A stretch of DNA of 64,000 nt from Pinibacter aurantiacus (GTDB taxonomy: Bacteria > Bacteroidota > Bacteroidia > Chitinophagales > Chitinophagaceae), in assembly GCF_019130065.1 (NCBI RefSeq), contig NZ_JAHSPG010000001.1, positions 1 to 64,000 on the forward strand, read 5' to 3'. Each line of letters starts with the position of its first letter. Positions within the stretch are counted from its first letter, which is position 1. The notes beneath the pieces are model-generated. The model was not told the DNA's origin. It was given only the letters and a program-made list of their open reading frames with translations, and searched no databases. Shown here piece after piece: positions 53,514 to 62,257 of the stretch. The position numbers were made by a program, and so were the translations under genes.

Positions 53514-53540
53514 TAAGTTTGCAGACGGCAAACAAATACC

Positions 53541-54158
53541 ATGATTAATATTCTTAACAGTTACCTGGCGCAACAAAAAAGTATCAGCATTCCCGGACTC
53601 GGTTCTTTGTATGCAGATACAGTGCCCGTGGTGTCTGACTTTGTAAATCATAGATTATTACCTCCTCAGTATAAATACAGGTTCGATAAATATTTTGATG
53701 CGCCGGATAAGGAGTTTTTCCTTTATATCGCCAGCCAAAAAAACATTGCAGATTTTGAGGCTATCAAATGGTACAATGAGTTTGCGTACGACCTCAGAGC
53801 GAATATCCGCAACAACGGAAGCTGCGAATGGCCGGGCATTGGCACGTTTAGCATGGAATCTAATGGCGAAATAATATTCAAGCCATACACCAGCGATCAT
53901 ATGATGCTGCCAAATGTAAACGCAGAAAGGGTGATCCGTCAGGACGCCTCCCATGCCATCAGGGTTGGCGACCGTGAAGTGTCCAATCATGAAATGAATC
54001 AATTGCTGCATGGAAAACAGCGCAAAAAACGCAGATTTTTATGGCTTGCCTTTGCTATTCCGGTATTATTGATTGCCGGCGCCGCAACCTATGTTTTTTA
54101 CATCAACAACTGGGATCCAAATAAAGTAGTTAGCTATTTGAATAACCTTGTTAGATAA
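53541..54158 (+). CDS. HU-CCDC81-like domain protein with one membrane helix
   Basis: A 205-residue protein. Residues about 3-115 resemble the bacterial HU-CCDC81 domains 1 and 2 (LAQQKSISIPGLGSLYA; LPPQYKYRFDKYF; FLYIASQKNIADFEAIKWYNEF; GSCEWPGIGTFS). A basic stretch KQRKKRR precedes a membrane helix (about 166-187), and a short periplasmic tail follows. In other Bacteroidota related proteins often end in a SPOR domain, which is missing here. The N-terminal domain would be cytoplasmic. It follows the barrel gene by 27 nt, so it probably belongs to the same operon. Confidence 0.7.
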   Translation: MINILNSYLAQQKSISIPGLGSLYADTVPVVSDFVNHRLLPPQYKYRFDKYFDAPDKEFFLYIASQKNIADFEAIKWYNEFAYDLRANIRNNGSCEWPGIGTFSMESNGEIIFKPYTSDHMMLPNVNAERVIRQDASHAIRVGDREVSNHEMNQLLHGKQRKKRRFLWLAFAIPVLLIAGAATYVFYINNWDPNKVVSYLNNLVR

Positions 54159-54313
54159 TTTGAAAATTTGAGGATTTGAAAATTTGAAAATGAGAGGAGC
54201 AGCATCGAAAACACTCGCATTTGATTTTCTTCCATAATCAGAAAATTTGAAAATACTCTTAAAAATCGATCTGAAAGCATTTTCAAATTTTCAAATTCAC
54301 ATATTTTCAAATT
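54156..54313. repeat. Inverted repeat between convergent genes, GAAAATTTG family
   Basis: The left arm (from TAATTTGAAAATTTGAGG at 54156) begins with the stop codon of the plus gene. The right arm (TTTTCAAATTTTCAAATTC..TTTTCAAATTATTC, to 54313) contains the stop codon of the minus VOC gene. The two stops therefore lie at the two ends of one large palindrome. Confidence 0.85.
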
Positions 54314-54737
54314 ATTCATGTTCACTCACACTCCCATTCTCATCCATTGACAAAAATGGATTGAAAGCAAACTCCCAGTAGTTGTTCTCAATATCTGCAA
54401 CATAGCCGGAATAGCCGCCCCAGAAGACCTTAGCAGGGCGTTTCACAATACGCACACCCTTTTGTTCCAGCTCTGCAAAAACATCATCTATTTCTTTTTC
54501 GGAAGCGAAATTAACGGCCATCGTTATGCGTTTAAAGCCACTGCCATCTTGCGGAACGCCTATATCTTCAGCCAACTCATTTGCAGGATAAAGGCCAAGT
54601 ATAAAGCCGTTTAATTTAAAGAATACAATGCCATCGCTATCCTTCATGGGCTGCCAGCCAAACTTTTCAATGTAGAAACCTTTTACTTGCTCCAAGTCAT
54701 TGACGCCTATGGTTAAAAAGCTCAGTCTTTGTTGCAT
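54312..54737 (-). CDS. VOC-family (glyoxalase-fold) protein
   Basis: The start was set at the ATG at 54737 (MQQRLSFLTIGVNDLEQVKGFYIEKFGW); the longer frame translates repeat DNA. The 141-residue protein is one VOC domain of two paired modules (GIVFFKLNGFILGLYPANELAED; ITMAVNFASEKEIDDVFAELEQKGVRIVKRPAKVFWGGYSGYVADIENNYWEFAFNPF). VOC proteins are metal-dependent lyases, isomerases, dioxygenases or antibiotic-binding proteins; the role here is open. Confidence 0.85.
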   Translation of the reverse strand: MQQRLSFLTIGVNDLEQVKGFYIEKFGWQPMKDSDGIVFFKLNGFILGLYPANELAEDIGVPQDGSGFKRITMAVNFASEKEIDDVFAELEQKGVRIVKRPAKVFWGGYSGYVADIENNYWEFAFNPFLSMDENGSVSEHE

Positions 54738-54915
54738 AAGATAATTTGAGAATTTGAAGATTTGAAAATTTGAAAATTTGAAAATTTGAAAATGAGGGGT
54801 GCGGCAGCAAAATAAATTACGTTCATTATCCTCGTCCAATCAGAAAATTTGAAACTGTTCTTGAAAATCGACCTAAAAGCATTTTCAAATTCTCAAATCT
54901 TCAAATTTTCAAATT
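54738..54915. repeat. Inverted repeat, GAAAATTTG family
   Basis: The left arm (54746-54794) is a tandem array of TTTGAAAATTTGAAAATTTG. The right arm (about 54881-54915) is TTTTCAAATTCTCAAATC and so on. It lies between the VOC start and the hairpin cluster. Confidence 0.8.
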
Positions 54916-54931
54916 GTTTTTGTGCGAAGCA

Positions 54932-55014
54932 CAAAAAAAGGTGAAGGCATTTACCCTTCACCCTTATCCTAGCGGGAAATATCACCCGCCTATTGAAGTA
55001 GCACTAAGGCTACA
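54932..55014 (-). ncRNA. Possible small RNA: three hairpins ending in a terminator
   Basis: On the minus strand, in order: GTAGC-CTTAGT-GCTAC (55013-54998), GCGGG-TGATATTT-CCCGC (54989-54972) and GGTGAAGG-GTAAAT-GCCTTCACC (54962-54940), directly followed by a run of U (54939-54933). This is an intrinsic terminator closing a structured stretch of about 80 nt. It lies about 150 nt after the ferredoxin stop, so it could be a separate sRNA or a long 3' end of the ferredoxin message. No open frame explains it. Confidence 0.4.
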
Positions 55015-55165
55015 GTAAAAGAAATTTGATACAGAAAAGGTAAACAAATAAACGTTCATACAGAAAAAAATAGTGCTAAAATTCTAAATACTTGCAAGTA
55101 CAGATATTTGTTATTAGCTTGGCCGTTTTCCTGCTTTTACGCCCCTTTTCCACGAAAAAATGCCA

Positions 55166-55516
55166 TTACATTATATGCAATTTTTCTTTCTTCTCCATTA
55201 ATTCTTCCACAGTTTCCCTGTACATTTCATCAGGTACGCAGCAGTCAACCGGACAAACGGCGGCACATTGCGGTTCTTCGTGAAAACCCTGGCATTCTGT
55301 ACATTTATTCGGAACGATATAATATGTATCAACACTAACCGGAGCATTGCGTTGATCTGCATCGACAGATGTTCCATCCATCAATTTATACGCGCCTTTC
55401 ACTGTTGTACCGTCTGCCATTGCCCATTCCACACCACCTTCATAGATCGCGTTATTCGGACATTCAGGTTCACAAGCGCCACAATTGATACATTCATCTG
55501 TTATTTTAATTGCCAT
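55166..55516 (-). CDS. Two-cluster 4Fe-4S ferredoxin
   Basis: A 116-residue protein with two cluster motifs: CxxCxxCxxxC at C9-C12-C15-C19 ([13 protein letters not shown]) and [23 protein letters not shown] (C72, C75, C84, C88). The 40-residue insert between them is typical of Bacteroidota ferredoxins. An electron carrier for soluble oxidoreductases. It is divergent from the acyl-CoA reductase gene; the promoter overlaps the first codons of that gene. Confidence 0.92.
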   Translation of the reverse strand: MAIKITDECINCGACEPECPNNAIYEGGVEWAMADGTTVKGAYKLMDGTSVDADQRNAPVSVDTYYIVPNKCTECQGFHEEPQCAAVCPVDCCVPDEMYRETVEELMEKKEKLHIM

Positions 55517-55547
55517 ATTCGTAATTTTTTAAGGTACTGTTTTACTA

Positions 55548-55589
55548 TAACTTTGCGCACAAATTTATGAATGTAATATGAACTTACAA
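55548..55589. promoter_or_regulatory. Overlapping divergent promoters
   Basis: Minus strand: TTG (55587-55589), 19 nt, TAAATTTG (55560-55567), a full match for the ferredoxin gene. Plus strand: TAACTTTG (55548-55555), a full -7 match for the acyl-CoA reductase without a clear -33. The two -7 boxes are 5 bp apart, and the ferredoxin -33 lies within codons 4-5 of the reductase. Confidence 0.65.
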
Positions 55590-56576
55590 CAACGAATTAA
55601 TTTGTTGGTTCGTTTAGGCGAATATATCAAGAGCGAAAACGAGAACTGGCAGGAGGCACAACGCAAGGCAACCCGCGAAAATGGCTGGTTTACGGCAGAA
55701 TTCATGGAAATGGCGACCAAAAATATCGTCGATAATTTTTTGCAAAAAGAAAAGCTTGAAGCATTCGCTTCCGCTTATCAATTGCCGGAATTAAATGCCA
55801 ATCCTAAAAAAGTGGGCATTGTAATGGCGGGAAATATTCCCCTGGTTGGGTTCCATGATTTTCTTTGCGTGTTTCTTACCGGTCACATAGCCGTTATTAA
55901 AACATCTTCGAAGGATAATGTGTTGATAAAACATCTTGCGGAACAGTTATACAGCTGGGTTGAAGAATGCAGAGAGGTTATTGTTTTCGCGGAACTTCTA
56001 AAAAATTGCGATGCATATATTGCAACGGGCAGCAATAATTCTGCAAGATATTTTGACTATTATTTTTCTAAATACCCAAGCATTATCCGTCGCAACAGGA
56101 CGTCTGTAGCCATTCTCACCGGCAATGAAAGTGCGGAAGACCTGGAGAAACTGAGCGACGACATTCACCTGTATTTTGGCCTGGGTTGCCGTAACGTAAC
56201 ACAAATACTGGTTCCAGAAAATTACGACTTCGTGCCTTTGATAAATGCGATGAAAAAGTATGGTCATTTTGCAGATCACAACAAGTATAGAAATAATTAT
56301 GACTACCAGTTGTCGTTGCAAATATTGAACAACAAATTCTACATGAGCGACGGAAGTACGCTGTTAGTTGAAAATGCTTCCCCGTTCTCTCCGATCAGTC
56401 AAGTGAACTATAGTTTTTATAAGAACAAAGAAGAAATCAAGTCTTTCCAAAATGATGAGAACATTCAATGTCTCGTAGGCGAAGGCTTCACGCCGTTTGG
56501 TGTTGCACAGCAACCTTCGCTGACAGACTTTGCCGATGGCGTGGACACGATGGCGTTTCTGAAATCACTTAGTTAG
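55578..56576 (+). CDS. Acyl-CoA reductase (LuxC-like)
   Basis: A 332-residue protein of the LuxC/acyl-CoA reductase family: VGIVMAGNIPLVGFHDFLCVFLTGH (NADPH-binding region), KTSSKDNVLI, ATGSNNSARYFDYYF, and the likely catalytic C204 in YFGLGCRNVTQ. Members reduce acyl-CoA or acyl-ACP to aldehydes. The real substrate in Bacteroidota is not known to me. The placement head-to-head with a ferredoxin gene recurs in this phylum (from memory). Confidence 0.85.
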   Translation: MNLQQRINLLVRLGEYIKSENENWQEAQRKATRENGWFTAEFMEMATKNIVDNFLQKEKLEAFASAYQLPELNANPKKVGIVMAGNIPLVGFHDFLCVFLTGHIAVIKTSSKDNVLIKHLAEQLYSWVEECREVIVFAELLKNCDAYIATGSNNSARYFDYYFSKYPSIIRRNRTSVAILTGNESAEDLEKLSDDIHLYFGLGCRNVTQILVPENYDFVPLINAMKKYGHFADHNKYRNNYDYQLSLQILNNKFYMSDGSTLLVENASPFSPISQVNYSFYKNKEEIKSFQNDENIQCLVGEGFTPFGVAQQPSLTDFADGVDTMAFLKSLS

Positions 56577-56602
56577 CGAGGTGTTTTGAGTAATGAGTTA
56601 AA

Positions 56603-57124
56603 TCAGTACCGGCCGCGTTTCATACGAATTAGCCTGAATATCTGGTAGGGGTCGCTGTAGACAGGATATCCGGATGAAGTATATCTGGGAACAGGATTGG
56701 GGATCAAGCTATAGACAGTGGCACCGATGGAAATGACAAAGATGCTTCCAAACACGATACGAAAAAAACCTTCTTGTTGCAGATTCGAAATTAGTAACCA
56801 GGTTACTGTAGTCGCAAGGATAGATGCAATTGGACCACCGGCAACGACCCAAATGCGTTGGTCAATGGATAAATAATTGTCGGAATAAACACAGCAGCCT
56901 TTATACCACAGTAAGGGATTGTATTTACAATAAAAATCCAGCCGGCCTATAGTTAAGTGAAAGGAATTGTATGGGTTTCCAAAGGATCCGATGTAGATGG
57001 TTACTTCGTCACTTGTCATGAGGAGAGCCGGTATGGCATGTCCTAATTCATGCAAGGTAACAGTCACAAAAAAAGCCAATCCTACTAAGAAAGCGAGTGC
57101 TATTAAAGACAGGAATCCAAACAT
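56603..57124 (-). CDS. M50-like membrane metalloprotease-related protein
   Basis: The start was placed at the ATG at 57124 (MFGFLSLIALAFLV); the longer frame starts with TTG. The 173-residue protein has VTLHELGHAIPAL (H25, E26, H29) inside a membrane helix, further helices at about 100-122 and 128-150, and SLIPNPVPRY, which resembles the NPxPxDG motif of M50 site-2 proteases without the exact DG. It may be a true intramembrane protease or an inactive relative. Confidence 0.6.
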   Translation of the reverse strand: MFGFLSLIALAFLVGLAFFVTVTLHELGHAIPALLMTSDEVTIYIGSFGNPYNSFHLTIGRLDFYCKYNPLLWYKGCCVYSDNYLSIDQRIWVVAGGPIASILATTVTWLLISNLQQEGFFRIVFGSIFVISIGATVYSLIPNPVPRYTSSGYPVYSDPYQIFRLIRMKRGRY

Positions 57125-57258
57125 GGGCGGATTATTTTTGAGTAAAGTAAAAAGAAATTCCAATTTTAAATAATTGGAGCACGACCTTTTTATTTCGTAC
57201 AAGGCGGTATTCAGTTCCCTCCACTCATCGCTCGCAATTCATAACTGCCTCCCGAATC

Positions 57259-57954
57259 CTACTTGATCGAATAATTGATAATTACTTGTGTAAAGCCCGC
57301 TACGTCCGAATAAACGCTTGGTGTACAATCAATCCTTATGAGACCCACTTTTAATGCCACGTAGTAGTCGTAAGTCGCCATTTTGTATTCACCAACGCCG
57401 GGAATATCGTAATACAGCGCAACCTGGCTATGCATCACGTGAGGAAATTGAAGAGAATTAACGTTCATTGCTATGTCCTTTGCAACGATAACACCTTTGA
57501 CCTTTACGGTGTAAAGATCACTTTCCCCGGCAACAGCCTCCCATGTATCATCATCGTAATATTTGTCGTTGAGATATAAAATACTCAATGGAAAAGAAGT
57601 AGACGATCCGTTAACCGAGTTTTGACGCAGGAAATAATTGTTGCTGTTTACAGCAATATAATTATTGGAAAGTCCGGCAGAATTGGCATAGTTCACAAAG
57701 ATCCTGTAGGTGAGCGTATCGTAAGATGCAGTGTCTTTAGTCGCTTTCCATGTATACAGGTCCTTGTTTCCTTTTGTATCTACATAATTGTACACCCAGT
57801 AACTCCCTTCAGTAGCCGGTTGGTAGTCACCCGTGCCATACACAGGCGCCGTAGGGTCCGGCGGAATATCTCCGTGTATTTCTTTTTTGCAGGCGGTTAA
57901 TAAAAAAGCAAAGATTGAAATGATCAATATGCTTCTGTATGCGTATAATTTCAT
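57259..57954 (-). CDS. Lipoprotein of unknown function (paralogue A)
   Basis: The start was set at the ATG at 57954 (MKLYAYRSILIIS). The 231-residue protein has a lipoprotein signal (FLLTAC, C22). It shares with the next gene the layout DYQPATEGSYWVYNYVDTKGN.., VMHSQVALYYDIPGVGEYKMATYDYYVALKVGLIRIDC and the ending NYSIK. A beta-rich fold is likely. No family is recognised. It follows its paralogue by 26 nt. Confidence 0.7.
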   Translation of the reverse strand: MKLYAYRSILIISIFAFLLTACKKEIHGDIPPDPTAPVYGTGDYQPATEGSYWVYNYVDTKGNKDLYTWKATKDTASYDTLTYRIFVNYANSAGLSNNYIAVNSNNYFLRQNSVNGSSTSFPLSILYLNDKYYDDDTWEAVAGESDLYTVKVKGVIVAKDIAMNVNSLQFPHVMHSQVALYYDIPGVGEYKMATYDYYVALKVGLIRIDCTPSVYSDVAGFTQVIINYSIK

Positions 57955-57980
57955 GCTCAATCTTTGCTTATTATAATGTT

Positions 57981-58670
57981 TTATTTTATCGAATATTCCA
58001 TCAATTCGCTGACCGCCAAACCGGTTTGATTTCCGAATCCGTCAAAAATCTGGGTGTCAACTTTCAAAATACCTATATTATTGGCAATATAAAAGTCATA
58101 TATGGCCAGTGTGAGTTCTCCAAAACCAGGAACAATGTAACTCAACCCAACTCTGCTATGAGTAACGTTCGTATAATTTTTTCCTTGTACTTGTTTTGTA
58201 ATATTTTTTTCAATGATCTCACCCGGCATGTTAGCAGTATATCCACCACCAACTCCTGCTGAACGTGTCCATTTATAGCCAACAGACGCCGTATCATTGA
58301 GATAAATAAAATTCAAATCAATTACAGCTCCGGTGGTCGGACTCGCAGCTTTCACTTTGGTGTAAAGATTATGGTCCTTGTAACCAAATAGCACTGTTTG
58401 TCCAGACTCCTGTTCCTTCCATGTCACAAAATCAATTCCGTCAACGGTACTTTTCTGTCCTGTTGATACTTGTGTTGAGATTCTATCCGGAGCAGCGGCA
58501 GAACCCTGACTCATTATTTTCACCTTCAAATAAGTATCTTTTTTGGAAGGCTGAAAGTTAACTGTTCCAGTTGGGTCGCTTCCGGGATTTACCGGTTCTA
58601 TAGACTCTTCTTTTGTACAAGACGTTGCAATTAGGGTTATGCCTGTCAGTAAAATTAACAGCCTTTTCAT
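57981..58670 (-). CDS. Lipoprotein of unknown function (paralogue B)
   Basis: A 229-residue protein with a lipoprotein signal (ITLIATSC, C18). NFQPSKKDTYLKVKIM.., VTHSRVGLSYIVPGFGELTLAIYDFYIANNIGILKVD and the ending EYSIK line up with the downstream gene, so the two are a tandem duplication. Function unknown. TAGCTTTG at 58720-58727 (minus strand) may be its -7 box. Confidence 0.7.
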   Translation of the reverse strand: MKRLLILLTGITLIATSCTKEESIEPVNPGSDPTGTVNFQPSKKDTYLKVKIMSQGSAAAPDRISTQVSTGQKSTVDGIDFVTWKEQESGQTVLFGYKDHNLYTKVKAASPTTGAVIDLNFIYLNDTASVGYKWTRSAGVGGGYTANMPGEIIEKNITKQVQGKNYTNVTHSRVGLSYIVPGFGELTLAIYDFYIANNIGILKVDTQIFDGFGNQTGLAVSELMEYSIK

Positions 58671-58719
58671 GCTTGCAGAGGGTTTTATATGTGGTTAATA
58701 GATTTCTAAGGGTTTGTTA

Positions 58720-58727
58720 CAAAGCTA
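58720..58727 (-). promoter_or_regulatory. Possible -7 box of the lipoprotein pair
   Basis: The minus strand reads TAGCTTTG, matching TAnnTTTG, 50 nt upstream of the lipoprotein B start. No TTG at the right distance. Confidence 0.35.
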
Positions 58728-58734
58728 GTTATAT

Positions 58735-58790
58735 AAAACAAAAGGCTTCGATCGGCCCGCCAATGCGTAGCTTTTCAAAGCCTTTTTTAT
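58735..58790 (-). terminator. Likely terminator of parC
   Basis: On the minus strand AAAAAAGGCTTTG and CGAAGCCTTTTGTTTT are complementary across a loop of about 30 nt, followed by a U-rich tail. It starts right after the parC stop codon. Confidence 0.55.
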
Positions 58791-61307
58791 TTAGAATAAT
58801 TCCGGCATTCCGTTGTCTTCTTTGGCTCTCGGCTCCCACTCCATTTCGGTACTTTTTGAGTAGTCAGCCAGTTTATTACCTACCGCCTTCCATCCCATCA
58901 CTTCTACGAAGTCGGCGATCTTTATTTTCTGGGTTTTGGTCTGAGCGCCTTTTCCCGTGTAGATCAATACAACAGGTTTATTTTCTGTGGTGATCAGTTC
59001 CAGCTGGTTTGCCTCACCTTCTTTGATAAACAGGAACTTACTTTTTAACGTAGTGGTTTCAATTTTGAAACGTTTTACATTGTACTGCTCTTTATCACCA
59101 TCGTAATAAATGGCCGTTAATATTTTGTCTTGATTGAATTTCTCTATCAATAACACTTTGTCAACGTCAAATCGTTGCGTAAGTTCCTGATCAGTTATTT
59201 CGTAGGTGCCGTCAGCAAACACAACAAGGATCTTATCTTCTGCGTCGAAGCCGCCGATATAAATACCTTTTTCTTCCGCACTCAACCTGCCAAACTGATC
59301 ATCGTACCAAAGCTTGCGGGTAGCCAGCGTTGAACGACCTGCTTCTTTAAACTTCACAGATTTGATCGGATACTTTGTTACCTGGTTACCCATTGTACCA
59401 CGTGCCTTGATGTCCAGTTCTTCGAAGTAAAATTCAAGCTCTTTATTTCTTGCAGTACAGTTAGGGCTCAACGTGATTTTTACAATCTCCGCTTCACCAT
59501 TTGCATTGGCAGTAAAATATTGAACTTTGCTTTTCTCTGCGCCTTTTGTAAGGTCGTATTCTTTATCACGGGTAATGCCGGTTACGTTGAAGCGCTTCGC
59601 AAAACTGATTCCCGACTTCCCATCCACATAGATCATGTTGTAAGTGGTGCGCTCATCGTTCTTTTGAAAAACAGCTGCGTAAATGATGTCCTTGCCGATA
59701 AACGTTTTATCCGCTACCCGAACGATCTTCATTTTGCCCGCCTTTGTAAAAACAATGATATCGTCAAGGTCAGAACAATCTGCGATCAATTCATCTTTCT
59801 TCAAGCTTGTACCAATGAAACCATCTGCACGGTTCATGTATATTTTAGCATTTGCAATGGCAACCTTGTTTGCCTGAATTGCTTCAAAAGGTTTGATTTC
59901 GGTTTTTCTTTCTCTGCCTTTTCCGAATTTCTTCAACAGATTTTCATAGTATGCCACAGCGAAATCCACAAGGTTTGCGAGGTCATGCTTCACTTGTTTA
60001 ATCTCAGCATTTAAAGCTTTGATCTGTTCGTTCAATTCATCAATATCCAGTTTGTAAATACGGCGAACAGGTTTTTCCGTCAACTTTACAATGTCTTCTC
60101 TTGTAATGTCGCGACGTAATTGTTTTTTGAATGGCTCAAAAGCTTTATCAATTGCCTGCAGCACTTTCTCCCATGTCTCGTGTCTTTTCTCCAGCTCTTT
60201 GTATATTTTTTCTTCAAAGAATATTTTCTCCAAAGATGTATAGTGCCATTTTTCCTGCAGCTCATTCAGTTTGATCTCCAGTTCACGGCGCAACAACTCT
60301 TTTGTGTTATCTGCCGAAGCCCTTAAAAGTTCTGAAGCAGTAAGGAACATTGGCTTTTTATCAACGATCACACACGCATTTGGGGAAATGCTTACCTCGC
60401 AATCGGTGAAAGCGTACAATGCATCTATCGTGATGTCCGGAGAAATACCGGGTGCCAGATCTATCTTCAGTTCAACATCCGCTGCAGTAAGATCTTCAAC
60501 TTTCTTGATCTTGATCTTTCCCTGGTCGTTTGCCTTAATGATCGAGTCCTTCAGCTGTGTAGTGGTTACGCCGTAAGGCACATCGCGGATCACTAAAGTT
60601 TTTTTGTCAAACTCTTCTATAGTTACACGAACTCTTACTTTACCTCCGCGTTTTCCATCGTTATAGTTGGATGCATCCATTGAGCCGCCGGTCTGGAAGT
60701 CGGGATAGAGTTCAAATTTCTTGCCTTTTAAATATTTTATAGAAGCATCGATCAGCTCACAGAAGTTGTGCGGAAGAATTTTTGTTGCCAAACCAACGGC
60801 GATGCCTTCTGCACCTTGTGCCAGCAATAAAGGAAACTTCATTGGCAATGTCACCGGTTCGTTTTTACGACCGTCATAACTTAGTTGCCAATCCGTTGTT
60901 TTATTATTGAAAGCCACTTCCAGTGCAAACTTGCTAAGACGAGCCTCAATGTAACGTGCCGCAGCTGCATCATCACCCGTTCTTATATCGCCCCAGTTAC
61001 CCTGCGTTTCAATCAGGAGGTCCTTTTGACCCATATTTACCAACGCATCACCAATACTGGCATCACCGTGAGGGTGATATTGCATACTCTGCCCAATGAT
61101 GTTTGCCACCTTGTTGAAACGGCCATCATCCATTTCTTTCATGGCATGTAAAATACGGCGCTGCACGGGTTTCAGGCCATCTTCAACAGCCGGTACCGCA
61201 CGCTCCAAAATTACATACGACGCATAATCGAGGAACCAGGTTTTATACTGTCCCTGCACACCATGCTCGTTGTCTAAAAATTCCGCTGATTTATTCTTTG
61301 TGCTCAT
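58791..61307 (-). CDS. parC: DNA topoisomerase IV subunit A
   Basis: An 838-residue type IIA topoisomerase A subunit: DYASYVILERAVPAVEDGLKPVQRRILHAM, HPHGDASIGDALVNMGQ, GNWGDIRTGDDAAAARYIEARLS with catalytic Y119, and long coiled-coil arms (about 320-450). It lacks a GyrA-box, and a bona fide gyrA is at 25787, so this is ParC. It separates linked daughter chromosomes together with ParE, which is not in the window. Confidence 0.93.
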   Translation of the reverse strand: MSTKNKSAEFLDNEHGVQGQYKTWFLDYASYVILERAVPAVEDGLKPVQRRILHAMKEMDDGRFNKVANIIGQSMQYHPHGDASIGDALVNMGQKDLLIETQGNWGDIRTGDDAAAARYIEARLSKFALEVAFNNKTTDWQLSYDGRKNEPVTLPMKFPLLLAQGAEGIAVGLATKILPHNFCELIDASIKYLKGKKFELYPDFQTGGSMDASNYNDGKRGGKVRVRVTIEEFDKKTLVIRDVPYGVTTTQLKDSIIKANDQGKIKIKKVEDLTAADVELKIDLAPGISPDITIDALYAFTDCEVSISPNACVIVDKKPMFLTASELLRASADNTKELLRRELEIKLNELQEKWHYTSLEKIFFEEKIYKELEKRHETWEKVLQAIDKAFEPFKKQLRRDITREDIVKLTEKPVRRIYKLDIDELNEQIKALNAEIKQVKHDLANLVDFAVAYYENLLKKFGKGRERKTEIKPFEAIQANKVAIANAKIYMNRADGFIGTSLKKDELIADCSDLDDIIVFTKAGKMKIVRVADKTFIGKDIIYAAVFQKNDERTTYNMIYVDGKSGISFAKRFNVTGITRDKEYDLTKGAEKSKVQYFTANANGEAEIVKITLSPNCTARNKELEFYFEELDIKARGTMGNQVTKYPIKSVKFKEAGRSTLATRKLWYDDQFGRLSAEEKGIYIGGFDAEDKILVVFADGTYEITDQELTQRFDVDKVLLIEKFNQDKILTAIYYDGDKEQYNVKRFKIETTTLKSKFLFIKEGEANQLELITTENKPVVLIYTGKGAQTKTQKIKIADFVEVMGWKAVGNKLADYSKSTEMEWEPRAKEDNGMPELF

Positions 61308-61329
61308 AAATTCTCTATGCTACTAACGT

Positions 61330-61640
61330 GTCGCCCCTCTGGGGCTTGAAATAAATTTAAATCTTCCGCTACGAATCTTGTCTGCCTAACGGAGCTTCTC
61401 TGACACCTTTCTAATCATCATATCAAAAAGGTCTTTTCTCTAAACATCTCTCACCTTCAGAATTCAGCCCCAGAGGGGCTAAATGTTCGTAGCATCTACG
61501 TTGGCGTCTATATCCCTTTGCCAGCCCCGTAGGGGCGATACGTCAAATTAACATGTCGCTCCTACGGAGCTGGTATTTTAGATGCCACATCTTCGTTTTG
61601 CTACGAACGTAATGCTCCTAGCGGAGCATCTTTACATGCA
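61330..61640. repeat. Cluster of GC-rich REP palindromes
   Basis: At least five short palindromes: TCGCCCCTCTGGGGCTTGA (61331), AGCCCCAGAGGGGCT (61466-61480), AGCCCCGTAGGGGCG (61523-61537), GCTCCTACGGAGC (61558-61570) and ATGCTCCTAGCGGAGCAT (61612-61629). They share the flank word GCTACGAA / TTCGTAGC. They precede a broken REP-associated transposase gene, a known pairing. Confidence 0.8.
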
Positions 61641-61676
61641 AAACTTCTCATTATATAAAGAGCTCTCCTATCTATT

Positions 61677-62135
61677 TCACTCATAAAATTCAAACAAATA
61701 TTTCTCGTCATACTCAATTTCAAATTTGTCCAAAAATTCAAAATACTCTTCACGAAATGTTCGCTTTTTATGATGCTCCTTTTGATTCAAAATATAATTA
61801 ACAACCTGCGACGTTTGTGATTTGGAATACGAAAACGCTCCAAATCCTTCCTGCCAACTAAACCCTCCACTTACAAGCCTTGCTGTTTCAAATATCTTGT
61901 TGTATTTACCTTAATATCTCCTACCAAAGTAGATAATGATACGTCTGGTTGGATACTAATCAACATGTGCACATGATCTGGCATACAAAACAGCAAACAA
62001 TTTCTGTTTCTTGTTTTTAACAATGCCGGTCATATATTTCTGCACCTCTTCTCTAAAATCCTCTTGTATAAAACATTTTCTTCCCCTTACTGCAAATACT
62101 ATTTGAATATAGATCTGCGTATATGTGTTTGCCAT
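61677..62135 (-). pseudogene. REP-associated tyrosine transposase (IS200/TnpA-like), frameshifted
   Basis: Translated from the ATG at 62135: MANTYTQIYIQIVFAVRGR.. is the typical start of the Y1 transposase/RAYT family. It is open to a stop in the HUH region. In the second frame CMPDHVHMLISIQPDVSLS carries the HUH motif (HVH). In a third frame VSGGFSWQEGFGAFSYSKSQ carries the catalytic Tyr region, ending FEIEYDEKYLFEFYE and a stop at 61677. Thus two frameshifts break an otherwise complete gene of about 150 codons. Family members cut single-stranded DNA at REP hairpins, and REP-like palindromes lie next to it. Confidence 0.85.
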
Positions 62136-62257
62136 GGATGAACATTTACGCTGCTTTTTTCCTTCCGATCACGCCTAAATGCGTGAACAGAAAGCCGGTA
62201 AAGTATTGGGTCCATAGCCAAAGAACTAATTACTGATAAGCCACTTGATAAATCCGG

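Noticed and set aside
55092-55283. Open frame of 63 codons on the plus strand
   Set aside because: It overlaps the ferredoxin gene end on the other strand and resembles a shadow frame.
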